Assembly (NCBI RefSeq): GCF_008087625.1
Contig: NZ_CP042997.1
Location: 10,168,001-10,232,000, forward strand
DNA length: 64,000 bases
DNA from: Aquisphaera giovannonii
GTDB taxonomy: Bacteria > Planctomycetota > Planctomycetia > Isosphaerales > Isosphaeraceae
Direction of reading: 5' to 3'
Under the pieces are notes generated by a model. That model was not told where the DNA came from and ran no database searches. It worked only from the letters and a program-made list of their open reading frames with translations. Position 1 is the stretch's first letter; each line of letters starts with the position of its first letter. This document shows, piece by piece, positions 1-8,881 of the stretch. A program made the position numbers and the translations under genes.

Positions 1-96
1 GGCGCGCACCGCGAGCTGCGACGCCATCGCCCCCTCGGCCCTCATCTCCTCCAGCCAGTCCCGCCTCGACCAGTTCGGCGGGACCGGCCACGACAT
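1..96 (-). CDS. 5' end of an unrecognised protein, cut by window edge
   Basis: The first 32 codons of a gene that runs off the left edge. The reading begins ATG at 96-94 and gives MSWPVPPNWSRRDWLEEM followed by RAEGAMASQLAVRA. Every third position is G or C, unlike the overlapping frame that starts ATG at 133, where many third positions are A or T; this is why I prefer this frame. In-frame codons upstream of the ATG are also G/C-ended, so the true start could lie further upstream, or at the TTG immediately before the ATG. The N-terminus is tryptophan- and proline-rich with no signal peptide. I do not recognise a family from so short a piece. Confidence 0.45.
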   Translation of the reverse strand, partial: MSWPVPPNWSRRDWLEEMRAEGAMASQLAVRA

Positions 97-1272
97 CAAC
101 CGCCGCGCGCAGCCGGTCCAGATCCGGCTCCATGCCCCGGGGCCGCATTCCGCCGGGAGCGCCTCCCGGCCCCTCGCCTGCCCGTCCGATCCCCCGCCGT
201 CGTCAAGGACGCCCGCCCAGGCGTGTTTGGTCCTCATGGTGCCTCCGCATCCCTCCGCCCGGCCCTCGGCCCCGGCGGCGTGTGACCTCCGGGCCCCGCC
301 CGAGGCGGATTCTCAAGCCGTCGAAACCGGGACGGACCGGCGCCCCGACGAGCGGGCGCGGGACGCCGCGGGAGCGACGAGCGGCCCCCCGGCGGGTCGA
401 GGCACGAGCCGCCGTGCCCGATCCCGGGGCATGCCCGACGGAGGCGGCCGGCATGGCCCCCCCGGCCCCGAACGGCCCACGAAACTTAAAATCTATGTTT
501 ATGTATATTTTTCTGTTTATTTTTTCGGCCTGCCCGGCTCTCGGATCGCCCTGCATCGGAGGGCGAACGATCGGAGCCAGGCCTGATTCGCGACGAGGAC
601 GGCGTCCAGGTAGGTCAAGCCCCACGCGAGCAGGACAAGGGGCGACGGATCGGCGTCCACGCGTTCCCCGCGTTTCGAAGTCCCCTTCCCCTCGGCCGTT
701 CCCGCCTGCCGCTGCCCCACGGCGATGCCCATCCCCGCCTTCCTCCTCAACTCGCCTTGCCCGCGCCCCGCCCATCCGGCGATCGGCCATGGAGGGACGC
801 GGGGGGCGTCACCGGCGCCCGCGACGCGAGCGGCCGCCCTCCCCGGACGTTTCCGCCATCCTCTTTCGTTCGGCTGGAGTGACGGGCGCTGCACCATGGG
901 CGGGGCCTGTCCGGACCGGGGTGCCGTCGCCCGGCGCATGGAAGGATTCATTTCGGATCGAGAAAGTCACTATTGGTGGAGGCGGCATCGAGGGAAAACC
1001 CTCTGCCCGCCCCGCCGTTTTTCCGGACCGTCCGGGGGGACGGCGCGGGCACGCGGGGGAAATACCCGGGAGGCGGGCCGGATGACCGGCGGCGGAGCCC
1101 CGACGGGAGCGGGAGGACCATGCGACCAGCGGGCCCCGGGCCGCGTATCCCTCGAGGGGTGCTCCGAAGGGCGCTGCGGACCGCGAGTCCCCGCGCGGTC
1201 CGCAGCGCCCCCCTCCCCGGGCCCGGTCCCGGTCCCGTGACACGCCCTGAGGAAGGCCGGGAGGAGGCGGGC
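97..1272. other. long intergenic stretch with one AT-rich island
   Basis: About 1.2 kb in which several long frames are open on both strands, but none has the G/C third-position bias, a ribosome site or a recognisable motif, so I annotate no gene. The outstanding feature is a strongly AT-rich island at about 483-527, in sharp contrast to its surroundings. It lies upstream of the edge gene on the minus strand and could contain a promoter, but no clear -35/-10 pair was assigned. Confidence 0.6.
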
Positions 1273-2976
1273 CTAACCCGGCCGGAGGGCTTGCGCCTCG
1301 TCGCCCGACGTGGGCATGGCCGGGGCCCGCCTCATCAGGGTGGCGGCGGGGGGGCGGTCGGAGGCGAGCGAGATGTTAGCGACGGCGTAGCCCGCGGCGA
1401 CGAACACGGTGGACAGGTAGAACAGCGTGAGCCCCAGGGACCGCGAGGCGGGGTTCGTCGCGGCGTTCGGCCCGTCACCGACGCCGTAGAGGCCCAGGAG
1501 GTGGATCGCGTCGACGACCAGCAGGATGCCGGCATGGATCAGGCCGGCCCGGACCGCCCAGGCCCTGCCCTTCGCGGCGAGCCGGCCGATCAGGATCATC
1601 GGCAGGTAGGGCAGGACGATCCAGCCGCAGACGTGCGCGATCACGGCGCCGGGCGCCGCCACGCGGATCCCGCCCAGCCCGATCAGCACGCTGCCCACGC
1701 AGGCCCAGATCATGAGGAGCACCCCGACGACCGCCGCGTGGGCCCCCGCCTGCTGTCGCCGCGCGGGCTGGCGGCACCAGGCCCGGGCGCGGTGCCACCA
1801 GGAGGCGGGCCGGCCCCGGATCGGCTCCCCATTCAGCCAGCGATCGAGGTCCTCGGCCAGCTCCCGGGCGCTGCCGTAGCGGTCCTTCGGGTCCTTCTCC
1901 AGGCACTTCAGGCAGATCGTCTGGGGCTCCACCTCGACCCGGGGGTTGACGTCCCGGGGCGGCTCCGGGGCCTGCTCCTTGACCTTCCGGATCAGCTCCC
2001 AGATCGACTCCGCCCGGAACGGGACGCGGCCGGTCAGCAGCGCGTAGAAGATCGCCCCCAGGCCGTACACGTCGGCCGCCGTCGTGATCGCCCTCTTGCC
2101 GCCGGTCGCCATCTCCGGGGCGAAGTAGGGCGGCGTGCCCAGGATCGCGCCGGGGGCCGTGAGGTCGGTCGTGGCATCGAGCCGCTTGGAGAGCCCGAAG
2201 TCCACGAGCATGGGCTCCCCCTTCTCGTCCAGGAGGACGTTCGACGGCTTCAGGTCGCGGTGGAGGATGCCCCTCTCGTGGGCGTGCTGGACCGCGCGGG
2301 CCAGGGCGGCGACCACCCGCGCGGCCCCGCGCGGATCCGGGACGTAGCGGTCGATCCGGGATCGCAGGGTCCCGCCCCCGACGAGCTTCATGCTGAAGAA
2401 GTGGTAGCCCCGCCGCTCTCCCACCTCGTAGATCGGCACGATGTGGGGGTGGTCCAGGTCAGCGACCGTCTCCGCCTCGGCGTGGAACCGCCGGACGTCG
2501 GCCTCGGAGGCGAACTCGCCGGATCGGATCACCTTCAGCGCGACGAGCCGGTTGAGGCCGACCTGCCGGGCCTTGTAGACGACGCCCATCCCGCCGATCG
2601 CCAGCTCCTCGAGCAGCTCGTAGTCGCCGAACCGGCGGATCCCCTTCGCGAACGGGCCCAGGGCCGTCCACCGCCGGGCGTCGGCGGCGGGCTCATCCCG
2701 GGACGTCCGGTCGGCCTCGTCGCCGCGGTCCCGGCCCGGTCCCGACCCGGACGCCTCGTCGCCGGGGCGGGCGGGCGGCCGCAGCGGCACGATGGCGCTG
2801 CGGAGCCGCTCCTGCTCCGAGAAGAAGACCGCCAGCCCGGACGCCAGGTCGGGGTTCTCATCGCAGATGGTCCGGGGCTGCGGCGCCCGGCCCTCGGCCG
2901 AGGCCTCGTAGTACGCGGCCAGCACCTCGCAGAGGCGGCGTTCCCGCGCCGTGAGTCCCTCCAGGTCGAGCGTCAT
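1273..2976 (-). CDS. membrane-anchored serine/threonine protein kinase
   Basis: A 567-residue Hanks-type kinase expected to phosphorylate Ser/Thr of unknown partners at the cytoplasmic face of the membrane. Residues 1-115 are a charged N-terminal region. The kinase domain runs from about 118 to 390, with the glycine loop GGMGVVYKA, the lysine in VALKVI, the catalytic HRDLKPSNVLL, LVDFGLSKR as the DFG motif and GTPPYFAPEMA as the activation-segment APE. The remainder holds about four hydrophobic helices, so this is a kinase fused to a small polytopic membrane domain rather than to TPR or WD40 repeats. The ATG at 2976 is chosen because the homology begins there and a GAGG-like ribosome site precedes it; upstream in-frame starts would overlap the sigma gene. 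It lies 26 bp downstream of that sigma gene, suggesting one operon. Confidence 0.93.
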   Translation of the reverse strand: MTLDLEGLTARERRLCEVLAAYYEASAEGRAPQPRTICDENPDLASGLAVFFSEQERLRSAIVPLRPPARPGDEASGSGPGRDRGDEADRTSRDEPAADARRWTALGPFAKGIRRFGDYELLEELAIGGMGVVYKARQVGLNRLVALKVIRSGEFASEADVRRFHAEAETVADLDHPHIVPIYEVGERRGYHFFSMKLVGGGTLRSRIDRYVPDPRGAARVVAALARAVQHAHERGILHRDLKPSNVLLDEKGEPMLVDFGLSKRLDATTDLTAPGAILGTPPYFAPEMATGGKRAITTAADVYGLGAIFYALLTGRVPFRAESIWELIRKVKEQAPEPPRDVNPRVEVEPQTICLKCLEKDPKDRYGSARELAEDLDRWLNGEPIRGRPASWWHRARAWCRQPARRQQAGAHAAVVGVLLMIWACVGSVLIGLGGIRVAAPGAVIAHVCGWIVLPYLPMILIGRLAAKGRAWAVRAGLIHAGILLVVDAIHLLGLYGVGDGPNAATNPASRSLGLTLFYLSTVFVAAGYAVANISLASDRPPAATLMRRAPAMPTSGDEAQALRPG

Positions 2977-3002
2977 CGCCGATCGCCTCGGTTCGGTTCC
3001 GT

Positions 3003-3617
3003 TCAGGCGGGCGTCAACAGTGCGCGCAGGGCCTTCATCCCGCGATAGATGAGCCCGGTGACCGCGAGGACGCTGCGGCCCATCTCGCGGCCCACCTCGG
3101 GCACCGTGAGGCCCTGCAGGTGGTGCAACTCCAGCGCGGTCCGCTGCGACTCGGGCAGCCGCGCCAGGGCGTCGGCCAGGAGCAGGGTCCGCTCGCTGCG
3201 GTCCGCACACTCGCTCGGCGAGGCGACCACGCAGCCGTGGGCCCGGGCCATGAGCAGGTCGGAACGCTCGAGGAGCTCATCGAGCGAGACCTGCCGCTTG
3301 CCGCCACGCTTCTGCCGGCCCAGGTACTCGGCCTGCTGGCACACGTTGTGGATCAGGATGCGTCGCAGCCACCCGACCAGCTCGCGCTCCCCGGAGCCCC
3401 GGAACATCGGCAGGTCGCGGTAGGCCTCCAGGAAGGTCTGCTGCACGAGGTCGGAGGCTTCCAGGCTCGATCGCAGCCCCCGGCCCATCATCGCGCGGGC
3501 GAGGAGCATCAGGTAGTTGCGATAGCGATCCAGGAGCAACCCCCGCGTCTCGACGGCGCCGGACCTGGCCTGCTCGAGCAGGGTGTCCGACCCGTCGCCG
3601 GTTCGCGACATCGTCAT
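3003..3617 (-). CDS. ECF-type RNA polymerase sigma factor
   Basis: A 204-residue sigma-70 family protein expected to direct RNA polymerase to a specific promoter set. Region 2 is visible in the first half (LLLDRYRNYLMLLARAMMG through SDLVQQTFLEAYRDLPMFRG) and includes the DLVQQTFLEAY segment typical of region 2.2. Region 4 is at the C-terminus, with LARLPESQRTALELHHLQGL and the helix-turn-helix VPEVGREMGRSVLAVTGLI. ATG at 3617 is preferred over other in-frame starts because a six-G ribosome site lies 7 bp upstream. The gene is immediately followed by the Ser/Thr kinase gene, the standard planctomycete pairing, suggesting that kinase signalling and this sigma factor act in one circuit. No anti-sigma gene is adjacent. 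Confidence 0.92.
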   Translation of the reverse strand: MTMSRTGDGSDTLLEQARSGAVETRGLLLDRYRNYLMLLARAMMGRGLRSSLEASDLVQQTFLEAYRDLPMFRGSGERELVGWLRRILIHNVCQQAEYLGRQKRGGKRQVSLDELLERSDLLMARAHGCVVASPSECADRSERTLLLADALARLPESQRTALELHHLQGLTVPEVGREMGRSVLAVTGLIYRGMKALRALLTPA

Positions 3618-4211
3618 GGTTGGCCCCCCAGGGACACCGTCGCCGGCTTCGTCGACGATTCCGGCGCGGGAAGCGGGACCCATCGATTATCGGCCGCGCC
3701 GGGTGCCGGGGCAAGGACGTGGCATCCCGGAGGGCCCTGCGCGCGGAGCGGCCCTGCACCCGGACCCGGCGGGCGCTCGGGCCCTGTGGGCGGGGGGGGG
3801 CGGAAAAGGGCGGGCGCGGCGCCTTAAAATCCTCGGCACCTCGCCCGCCCACGGGAGTGTCTGCCTTGAAAGTTGATTGCGGGACCGGCGACGGGGGACC
3901 ATGGAAGCCCGCCACGCACCAGCATCCCGGCTTCGCGACCGTCGTGGCTCGGAGGGCGAAGGCTCCGCGAGGGACATCGGAGGGACCGGCACTCCGCGCC
4001 GGGGATTCCCTGGCCCGGCGTCGCCCGTGCGGCCCAATTATGACACGGGGATGGGGAAAGGCAAATCGGCGAATCGGCCGGACGAGGAGGGGAGACTCGG
4101 GGGAGGGCCGGTGCGTTGCCCCCCGGCCGTCGGGGCCCGTATCGTAACGGGAAACCCGGGGCGTCGAAGGCCCCGGGCGGCTCCATCCCCCCAGGCATTC
4201 GAGGCATCGCG
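3618..4211. other. divergent intergenic region
   Basis: About 590 bp between the start of the sigma/kinase operon (leftwards) and the glycoside hydrolase gene (rightwards). It must carry both promoters. I see no convincing -35/-10 pair and no gene; open frames here lack coding bias. Confidence 0.5.
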
Positions 4212-5411
4212 ATGATGAGACGACCGATGGCAGTCCGGCCGGCCGCACCCCCGGCGGCGCGGCATTCGTGGACCGCGACTTCCAGCCCGGTGGTGGCGGC
4301 CGCCGCGGTCCTGATCCTGATCGCGGCCGGGGCCGGGTCCCCCGCCCGGGCCGCCGACGGGCCGTGGCCCGCGGACAGGGCCCGCGCCTGGGGCGAGGCG
4401 CATCCGTGGCTCGCCGGCTGCAACTTCTCCCCCAGCACCGCGATTAACGAGCTGGAGATGTGGCAGGCCGACACCTTCGACCTCGCGACGATCGACCGCG
4501 AGCTCGGCTGGGCGGAGGGCCTGGGCTTCAACAGCGTCCGCGTCTTCCTCCACAACATCCCCTACGACCGCGACCCGCAGGGCTTCCTGGGGCGCATCGA
4601 CGCGTTCCTGTCCGCGGCCGATCGGCACAAGATCGGCGTGGTGTTCGTCCTGCTGGACGCCTGCTGGGATCCCTTCCCCGTCGCCGGCAAGCAGCACGCG
4701 CCCGTGCCCGGCTTGCACAATTCCGGCTGGGTCCAGTGCCCCGGCCTGCCCATCCTCCGCGACCCCGTCCGGCACGACGAGCTGAAGGGCTACGTCACCG
4801 GGGTCATCGGACGCTTCCGAGACGACCGGCGGATCCACGCCTGGGACCTGTTCAACGAGCCCGACAACCCCAACCGCTCCAGCTACGGCCGCCAGGAGCC
4901 CCCCAACAAGGCCGAGCTCTCGCTGGCCCTCCTGAAGAAGGCGTTCGCCTGGGCGCGGGCCGCGAACCCATCCCAGCCGCTGACCGCCGGGGCCTGGGTC
5001 GGCGACCTCACCGACCCGGCGAAACTCTCGCCGATCAACGCCTTCATGTTGGACCAGTCCGACGTGATCAGCTTCCACAATTACAAGCCCCTGCCCGAGA
5101 TGAAGCGGGACGTGGAGGCCCTGAAGCGGTACGGCCGGCCGATCCTCTGCACCGAATACATGGCCCGCCCCGCCGGCAGCCGGTTCGACCCGATCCTCGC
5201 CTACCTGAAGTCGCAGAAGGTCGGCGCCTACAACTGGGGCTTCGTCGCCGGCAAGACCCAGACCATCTACCCCTGGGACTCCTGGCAGAAGCCCTACCCC
5301 GCCGAGCCCCCCGTCTGGTTCCACGACATCCTCCGCAGCGACGGCACGCCCTATGACCGCAAGGAAGTCGAGTACATCCGCGGCGTGACGGGGGCGCGGA
5401 AAGCGGGCTGA
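4212..5411 (+). CDS. secreted GH5-type glycoside hydrolase (cellulase/mannanase-like)
   Basis: A 399-residue TIM-barrel glycoside hydrolase of clan A, closest to GH5, expected to cut beta-linked polysaccharide outside the cytoplasm. An N-terminal hydrophobic segment at about 26-40 ending in SPARA-ADG looks like a Sec signal. The acid/base motif HAWDLFNEPDNP places the catalytic glutamate at about 216, and ILCTEYMARP supplies the nucleophile glutamate at about 315; SFHNY at 287-291 fits the conserved active-site histidine. Both catalytic glutamates are present, so the enzyme should be active. The start is the first of two adjacent ATGs; the second at 4215 is equally possible. Substrate cannot be told from sequence; related planctomycete proteins are often named 1,4-beta-xylanase. 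It stands alone, not in a polysaccharide locus. Confidence 0.85.
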   Translation: MMRRPMAVRPAAPPAARHSWTATSSPVVAAAAVLILIAAGAGSPARAADGPWPADRARAWGEAHPWLAGCNFSPSTAINELEMWQADTFDLATIDRELGWAEGLGFNSVRVFLHNIPYDRDPQGFLGRIDAFLSAADRHKIGVVFVLLDACWDPFPVAGKQHAPVPGLHNSGWVQCPGLPILRDPVRHDELKGYVTGVIGRFRDDRRIHAWDLFNEPDNPNRSSYGRQEPPNKAELSLALLKKAFAWARAANPSQPLTAGAWVGDLTDPAKLSPINAFMLDQSDVISFHNYKPLPEMKRDVEALKRYGRPILCTEYMARPAGSRFDPILAYLKSQKVGAYNWGFVAGKTQTIYPWDSWQKPYPAEPPVWFHDILRSDGTPYDRKEVEYIRGVTGARKAG

Positions 5412-5624
5412 CGCCCGAGGAGGGGCGAGGCACACCATCGCCCGCGGCAAGAGGCGCGGGGCCGCGGCCCCGCCCGCGCCGGCGAGATACCCTCGCCGAT
5501 CACCGCTGAGGGGGCACCTCGAACCGGACGCCGACGGCCGGCACCCGATCGCCGGGGCGCGTACCAAGGGCCCCTCGTCCGCGGGGCCTCCGGCGACCCG
5601 GCCGGAATGCCCGGCCCCCGTGCG

Positions 5625-5676
5625 GGCCGCCCGGCGGGTTGGGGGCCGATCTCGCCCCCCAACCCGCCGGGCGGCC
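5625..5676. terminator. perfect 21-bp inverted repeat with 10-nt loop
   Basis: Arms 5625-5645 and 5656-5676 are exact reverse complements, separated by a 10-nt loop (5646-5655). The RNA would fold into a very stable GC hairpin on either strand. It lies about 215 bp after the stop of the glycoside hydrolase gene. No T-tract follows, so it is not a classical intrinsic terminator; it may be a T-less terminator or an mRNA-stability element. Confidence 0.5.
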
Positions 5677-5844
5677 ACCCGATCGTCGCACCCCGCCGAG
5701 CCCGGCTCACCACTTCGCCGGAATACGAAAACGTCCGCTTACAAATGAATTCCTTTCGGTCGTCAATCTCGCGGTCGGATCCCCCGGGTGCGGGACGACA
5801 ACCGGGCGGTTTCAAGGGGCCGAACGGGTCTCCCCCCCGGCCTT

Positions 5845-5857
5845 CTACAAATTGTAG
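5845..5857. promoter_or_regulatory. operator-like dyad CTACAA-A-TTGTAG
   Basis: A 13-bp perfect dyad with a one-base centre in an AT-rich patch, about 250 bp before the first WD40 gene. Its TACA/TGTA half-sites resemble the general style of BlaI/MecI/CopY repressor operators. That assignment is inference only; no such regulator gene is present in the window. Confidence 0.35.
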
Positions 5858-6104
5858 TAGACATTACACTAGATTCTTAGTAGAAACGGGGGACGGACAG
5901 CCCGCGGGGCCCGAGGGCGGCCCCGCGGTGGCGTGGAACGGTGAACACGTTTTTCGTTGTGCACGGATGCGAGTCGGGGGAGCGGCCGGTCTGGCCCGCG
6001 CCGCCGGGCGGTCGCCCTGCGCGCCGGGGCCGGCCTGCGCCCTGGCAGCGTGCCCGCAGATCCCCGGGACCTACGCGACGGCGAGGCTCCAGGAGGCCGA
6101 ATCG

Positions 6105-7208
6105 ATGGACGAGTCATATCCGACCCCGTCGCGACGACGGCCCGGCCCCGGGGGCCCGGGGCGGCCCGAGGAGGGCGTGTCCGCCGGCCGGGCGCCCGCC
6201 GCGCCGTTGCGGGCCGCGATCCGCGGCGTGCTGGCGATCGGCGGGCTGCTCGGCGTGGCCTGGCTGGTCGGCCCGGGGGAGACGCCGCCGCCCCCCTGTA
6301 GCAACGCCATCGGCAGGCATCCCGGCCTCGTGCTGACGACGGCCATGTCGCCCGACGGCCGGAGGCTCGCCTCGGGGGGCTACGAGGGCTCGATCCGGAT
6401 CTGGGACGTGGCCGGGGGGGACCTGGCGACGGTCCTGGAGCCGGGGGACGGGCCCGTCCACGGCCTGGCCTGGTCGCCCGACGGCTCCGCGCTCGCCGCG
6501 GCGGGCTCGGCCGGGGCCGTGACCGTCTGGGACGCAAACACCTGGGGGCGGGTCGCGGAGATGGAGGGCGAGCCGGGCCGTGCCCGCGGCCTGGCCTGGT
6601 CGCCCGACGGCACGACCCTGGCGGCGGGGTGCCTGGATGCGACGGTGGTGCTCTGGGATGCGGCGAGCCGGCGGCCCCGGGCGGTCCTCCGCGGCCACTC
6701 CGGCGGCGTCAACCTGGTCCACTTCTCCGCGGACGGCCGCACGCTGGTCACCGGCGGCTCGGACGGCCTGGTCGGAACCTGGGACATGCCCGCCGGCAAG
6801 CTGCTGCGCCTCCACCGCGCCGGGGTGGTGGCCCTCTCCGGCCTCGCGGGCACGCCCGGCGGGGATGCCTTCGCGACCTGCAACATCGGGCCGGGCGTCT
6901 TCCGGTGCCGCCCGGGGGAGCCCCTCACCGAGGGCACGGCCCTGCGCGGCGGCGGGCCGTACGTGGCCCTGGCCACCTCGCGCGACGGCCGGCTCCTGGC
7001 CGCGAGCACCATCGACGGCGCCATCGACCTCTGGCGGCTCGCGACGCCGCGGCGGCTCGCGACGCTCCGCGGCCATTACGGCACGATCCGGAGCATGGCC
7101 TTCACCCCGGACGGCCGGTCCCTCCTCTCCGGCGGCTCCGACGGCGCCATCCGCACCTGGCGGGTCGGCGACGACGACGGCCCCGGGGCGCCCGATCCGG
7201 CCCCGTGA
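6105..7208 (+). CDS. membrane-anchored WD40 repeat protein (first of a pair)
   Basis: A 367-residue protein with a single hydrophobic helix at about 38-56 and a beta-propeller made of about seven WD40-like repeats. Typical repeat pieces are LASGGYEGSIRIWDV, LAWSPDGSALAAAG and LLSGGSDGAIRTWRV. WD40 propellers act as protein-interaction platforms; here the propeller is probably extracytoplasmic, since a short positively charged tail precedes the helix. ATG 6105 is supported by AGGAGG eight bases upstream. In many planctomycete kinases WD40 repeats are fused to the kinase domain; this protein lacks one. The next gene on the same strand is a close paralogue with the same architecture, showing local duplication. 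Confidence 0.85.
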   Translation: MDESYPTPSRRRPGPGGPGRPEEGVSAGRAPAAPLRAAIRGVLAIGGLLGVAWLVGPGETPPPPCSNAIGRHPGLVLTTAMSPDGRRLASGGYEGSIRIWDVAGGDLATVLEPGDGPVHGLAWSPDGSALAAAGSAGAVTVWDANTWGRVAEMEGEPGRARGLAWSPDGTTLAAGCLDATVVLWDAASRRPRAVLRGHSGGVNLVHFSADGRTLVTGGSDGLVGTWDMPAGKLLRLHRAGVVALSGLAGTPGGDAFATCNIGPGVFRCRPGEPLTEGTALRGGGPYVALATSRDGRLLAASTIDGAIDLWRLATPRRLATLRGHYGTIRSMAFTPDGRSLLSGGSDGAIRTWRVGDDDGPGAPDPAP

Positions 7209-7758
7209 ACCGGGGATCGCGGGCGCTGGCCTCGGGCCCGCCCGATCGGGCCCACGCCCGCCGCAGCCCATGATGCGGACCGGCCCCACGCCCACCACGG
7301 TGCGGTTCCGGCCGGCGCGGCGATTGCGCCCGGCGCCGCGACGCATCCCGCCGGCCGCGGCGCATCCTCGCCGGGCACCGCCGGCCGGCACGTCGCGGCG
7401 CCCCCCGCCGGCGCGGCGGCGGCGCAGGCCACGAATTCCTAAGTATTTAATAACAAACGACAACCTCTTGTCAGAACCTTGTCGATCGCATTAGAGTAGC
7501 CGCCGCAACATCCGGTCGGCCCCGCGGGTCAAGCGCATCGCGTCGCATCGGGGCCGCGACGAGTTCTCGGGTCGGAACGAATCATCCTGTTCTCGGGAGG
7601 TCCCGGCGGGCTTAGGGCGGCCGGCGTGGGGCGGGCCGTGGTCGAGTCCGCGCGCGGATCGCGACGTGTGGACCGGCGTCCGGGCGACGATGATCGCCGC
7701 GCCGGGCGCCGACATCGACGCCACCAACCCGGCGAGGTTCGCCGAGGGAGGCACGGCC
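7209..7758. other. intergenic region between the two WD40 genes
   Basis: About 550 bp with no supported gene. An AT-rich patch at 7431-7500 contains a candidate promoter: TTGTCA at 7468-7473, 18 bp, then TAGAGT at 7492-7497 (5/6 and 4/6 matches to the housekeeping consensus). This would leave a leader of about 260 nt before the second WD40 gene, similar to the position of the AT-rich patch before the first one. Confidence 0.4.
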
Positions 7759-8841
7759 ATGGGCGTTTCTCCGTCCCATTCAGGGACCCCGGTGCGGTCC
7801 GGCGAGGATGCGTGGCACGGCGACGGCGAGCGGATCGCCGTCGGGCGGGTCCCGGCCTCGTCGTCCCGCTCCCTCTTCTGCGGCGTGGCCCTCGCGGGGG
7901 TGCTCGGGCTGGCCCTGGTCCCCCGCCCGCACGAGCGCGAGCCGGCCTCGGCGGATCCCGGCCTGCTCGGGCGGCAGCCCGAGACGATCCTGGCGCTGGC
8001 CTTCTCCCCCGACGGCCGCCGGCTCGCCGCCTCCGGGTACGAGGGGCCGGTGCGGATCTGGGACGTGGCCGGCCGCGCGGTGGAGGCGTCCCTGGGGACG
8101 GAGCACGGGCCCGCCTTCGGCCTGGCCTGGTCGCCCGACGGCCGCGCCCTCGCCGCCGCGAGCGTGCGCCAGGCCGTGACCGTCTGGGACGCGCGGTCGT
8201 GGGAGCGGGCCGCGGTGCTCGAGGGCCGGCCCGGCCTGGCCCGCAGCCTGGCCTGGTCGCCCGACGGCTCGACCCTGGCGACGGGGGGCCTGGATTCGGA
8301 CATCGCGATCTGGGACGCGGCGAGCTGGGAGCCCCGGGCGGTCCTCCGCGGCCACTCCTCCGCGGTCAACGCCCTGGCCTTCTCCGCCGACGGCCGCGCG
8401 CTGATGTCGGCCGCCGGGGACGGCCGGATCCGCGCCTGGGACGCGGCCGCCGCGAGGCCGATCCACGGCGCCCGGTTCCCGGCCGACTCGCTCACGAGCG
8501 TGGTCCTCTCGCCGGCCGGCGAGGCCTTCGTGGCGTCGCGGTATCGCACGGTCCTCCGCCGGGATGCCGCCGGCAACGAGGAGCAGGTCCTCGCCAACCC
8601 GAGCCTCTACCTGGCGATGGCCCGCTCGCCCGGCGGGCGGGCCCTGGCCCTGAGCACCGGCGCGAACACCGTCGAGGTCTGGCGGCTCGCCCCGCCGACC
8701 CCGCTCGCCCTCCTGAAGGGCCACGCCTCCACGGTCCAGGCCCTCGCCTTCTCCCCCGACGGCCGCATGCTCGCCTCCGGGGACCGCGACGGCACCCTCC
8801 GGATCTGGGAGGTCCACGCCGACGAGCCGGGCCCGCCCTGA
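7759..8841 (+). CDS. membrane-anchored WD40 repeat protein (second of a pair)
   Basis: A 360-residue paralogue of the preceding protein. One hydrophobic helix at about 38-54 is followed by a propeller with WD40-like repeats such as LAFSPDGRRLAASGYEGPVR, LAWSPDGSTLATGGLDSDI and LAFSPDGRMLASGDRDGTLR. ATG 7759 is chosen because GAGGGAG ends eight bases before it; the in-frame starts upstream have no ribosome site. The two proteins match through the propeller but differ in their N-terminal tails. The pair is probably a tandem duplication; both copies appear intact. The partner protein is unknown, and no kinase or sigma gene is adjacent. Confidence 0.85.
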   Translation: MGVSPSHSGTPVRSGEDAWHGDGERIAVGRVPASSSRSLFCGVALAGVLGLALVPRPHEREPASADPGLLGRQPETILALAFSPDGRRLAASGYEGPVRIWDVAGRAVEASLGTEHGPAFGLAWSPDGRALAAASVRQAVTVWDARSWERAAVLEGRPGLARSLAWSPDGSTLATGGLDSDIAIWDAASWEPRAVLRGHSSAVNALAFSADGRALMSAAGDGRIRAWDAAAARPIHGARFPADSLTSVVLSPAGEAFVASRYRTVLRRDAAGNEEQVLANPSLYLAMARSPGGRALALSTGANTVEVWRLAPPTPLALLKGHASTVQALAFSPDGRMLASGDRDGTLRIWEVHADEPGPP

Positions 8842-8881
8842 CGGGCGCGGGCGGGCCCGCGGGGACGGGCCCGTCCCCGGT

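Larger units (their letters stand above)
5412..6104. other. intergenic region with hairpin and AT-rich operator-like segment
   Basis: About 690 bp between the glycoside hydrolase and the first WD40 gene. No coding frame is supported. It contains a perfect 21-bp inverted repeat (5625-5676) and, further on, a short AT-rich segment at about 5841-5885 with a dyad, probably regulatory for the WD40 gene. Both are listed separately. Confidence 0.6.

Noticed and set aside
132-1085. Long plus-strand frame in the first kilobase
   Set aside because: Very Arg/Pro-rich, without ribosome site or motif, and passes through the AT-rich island.
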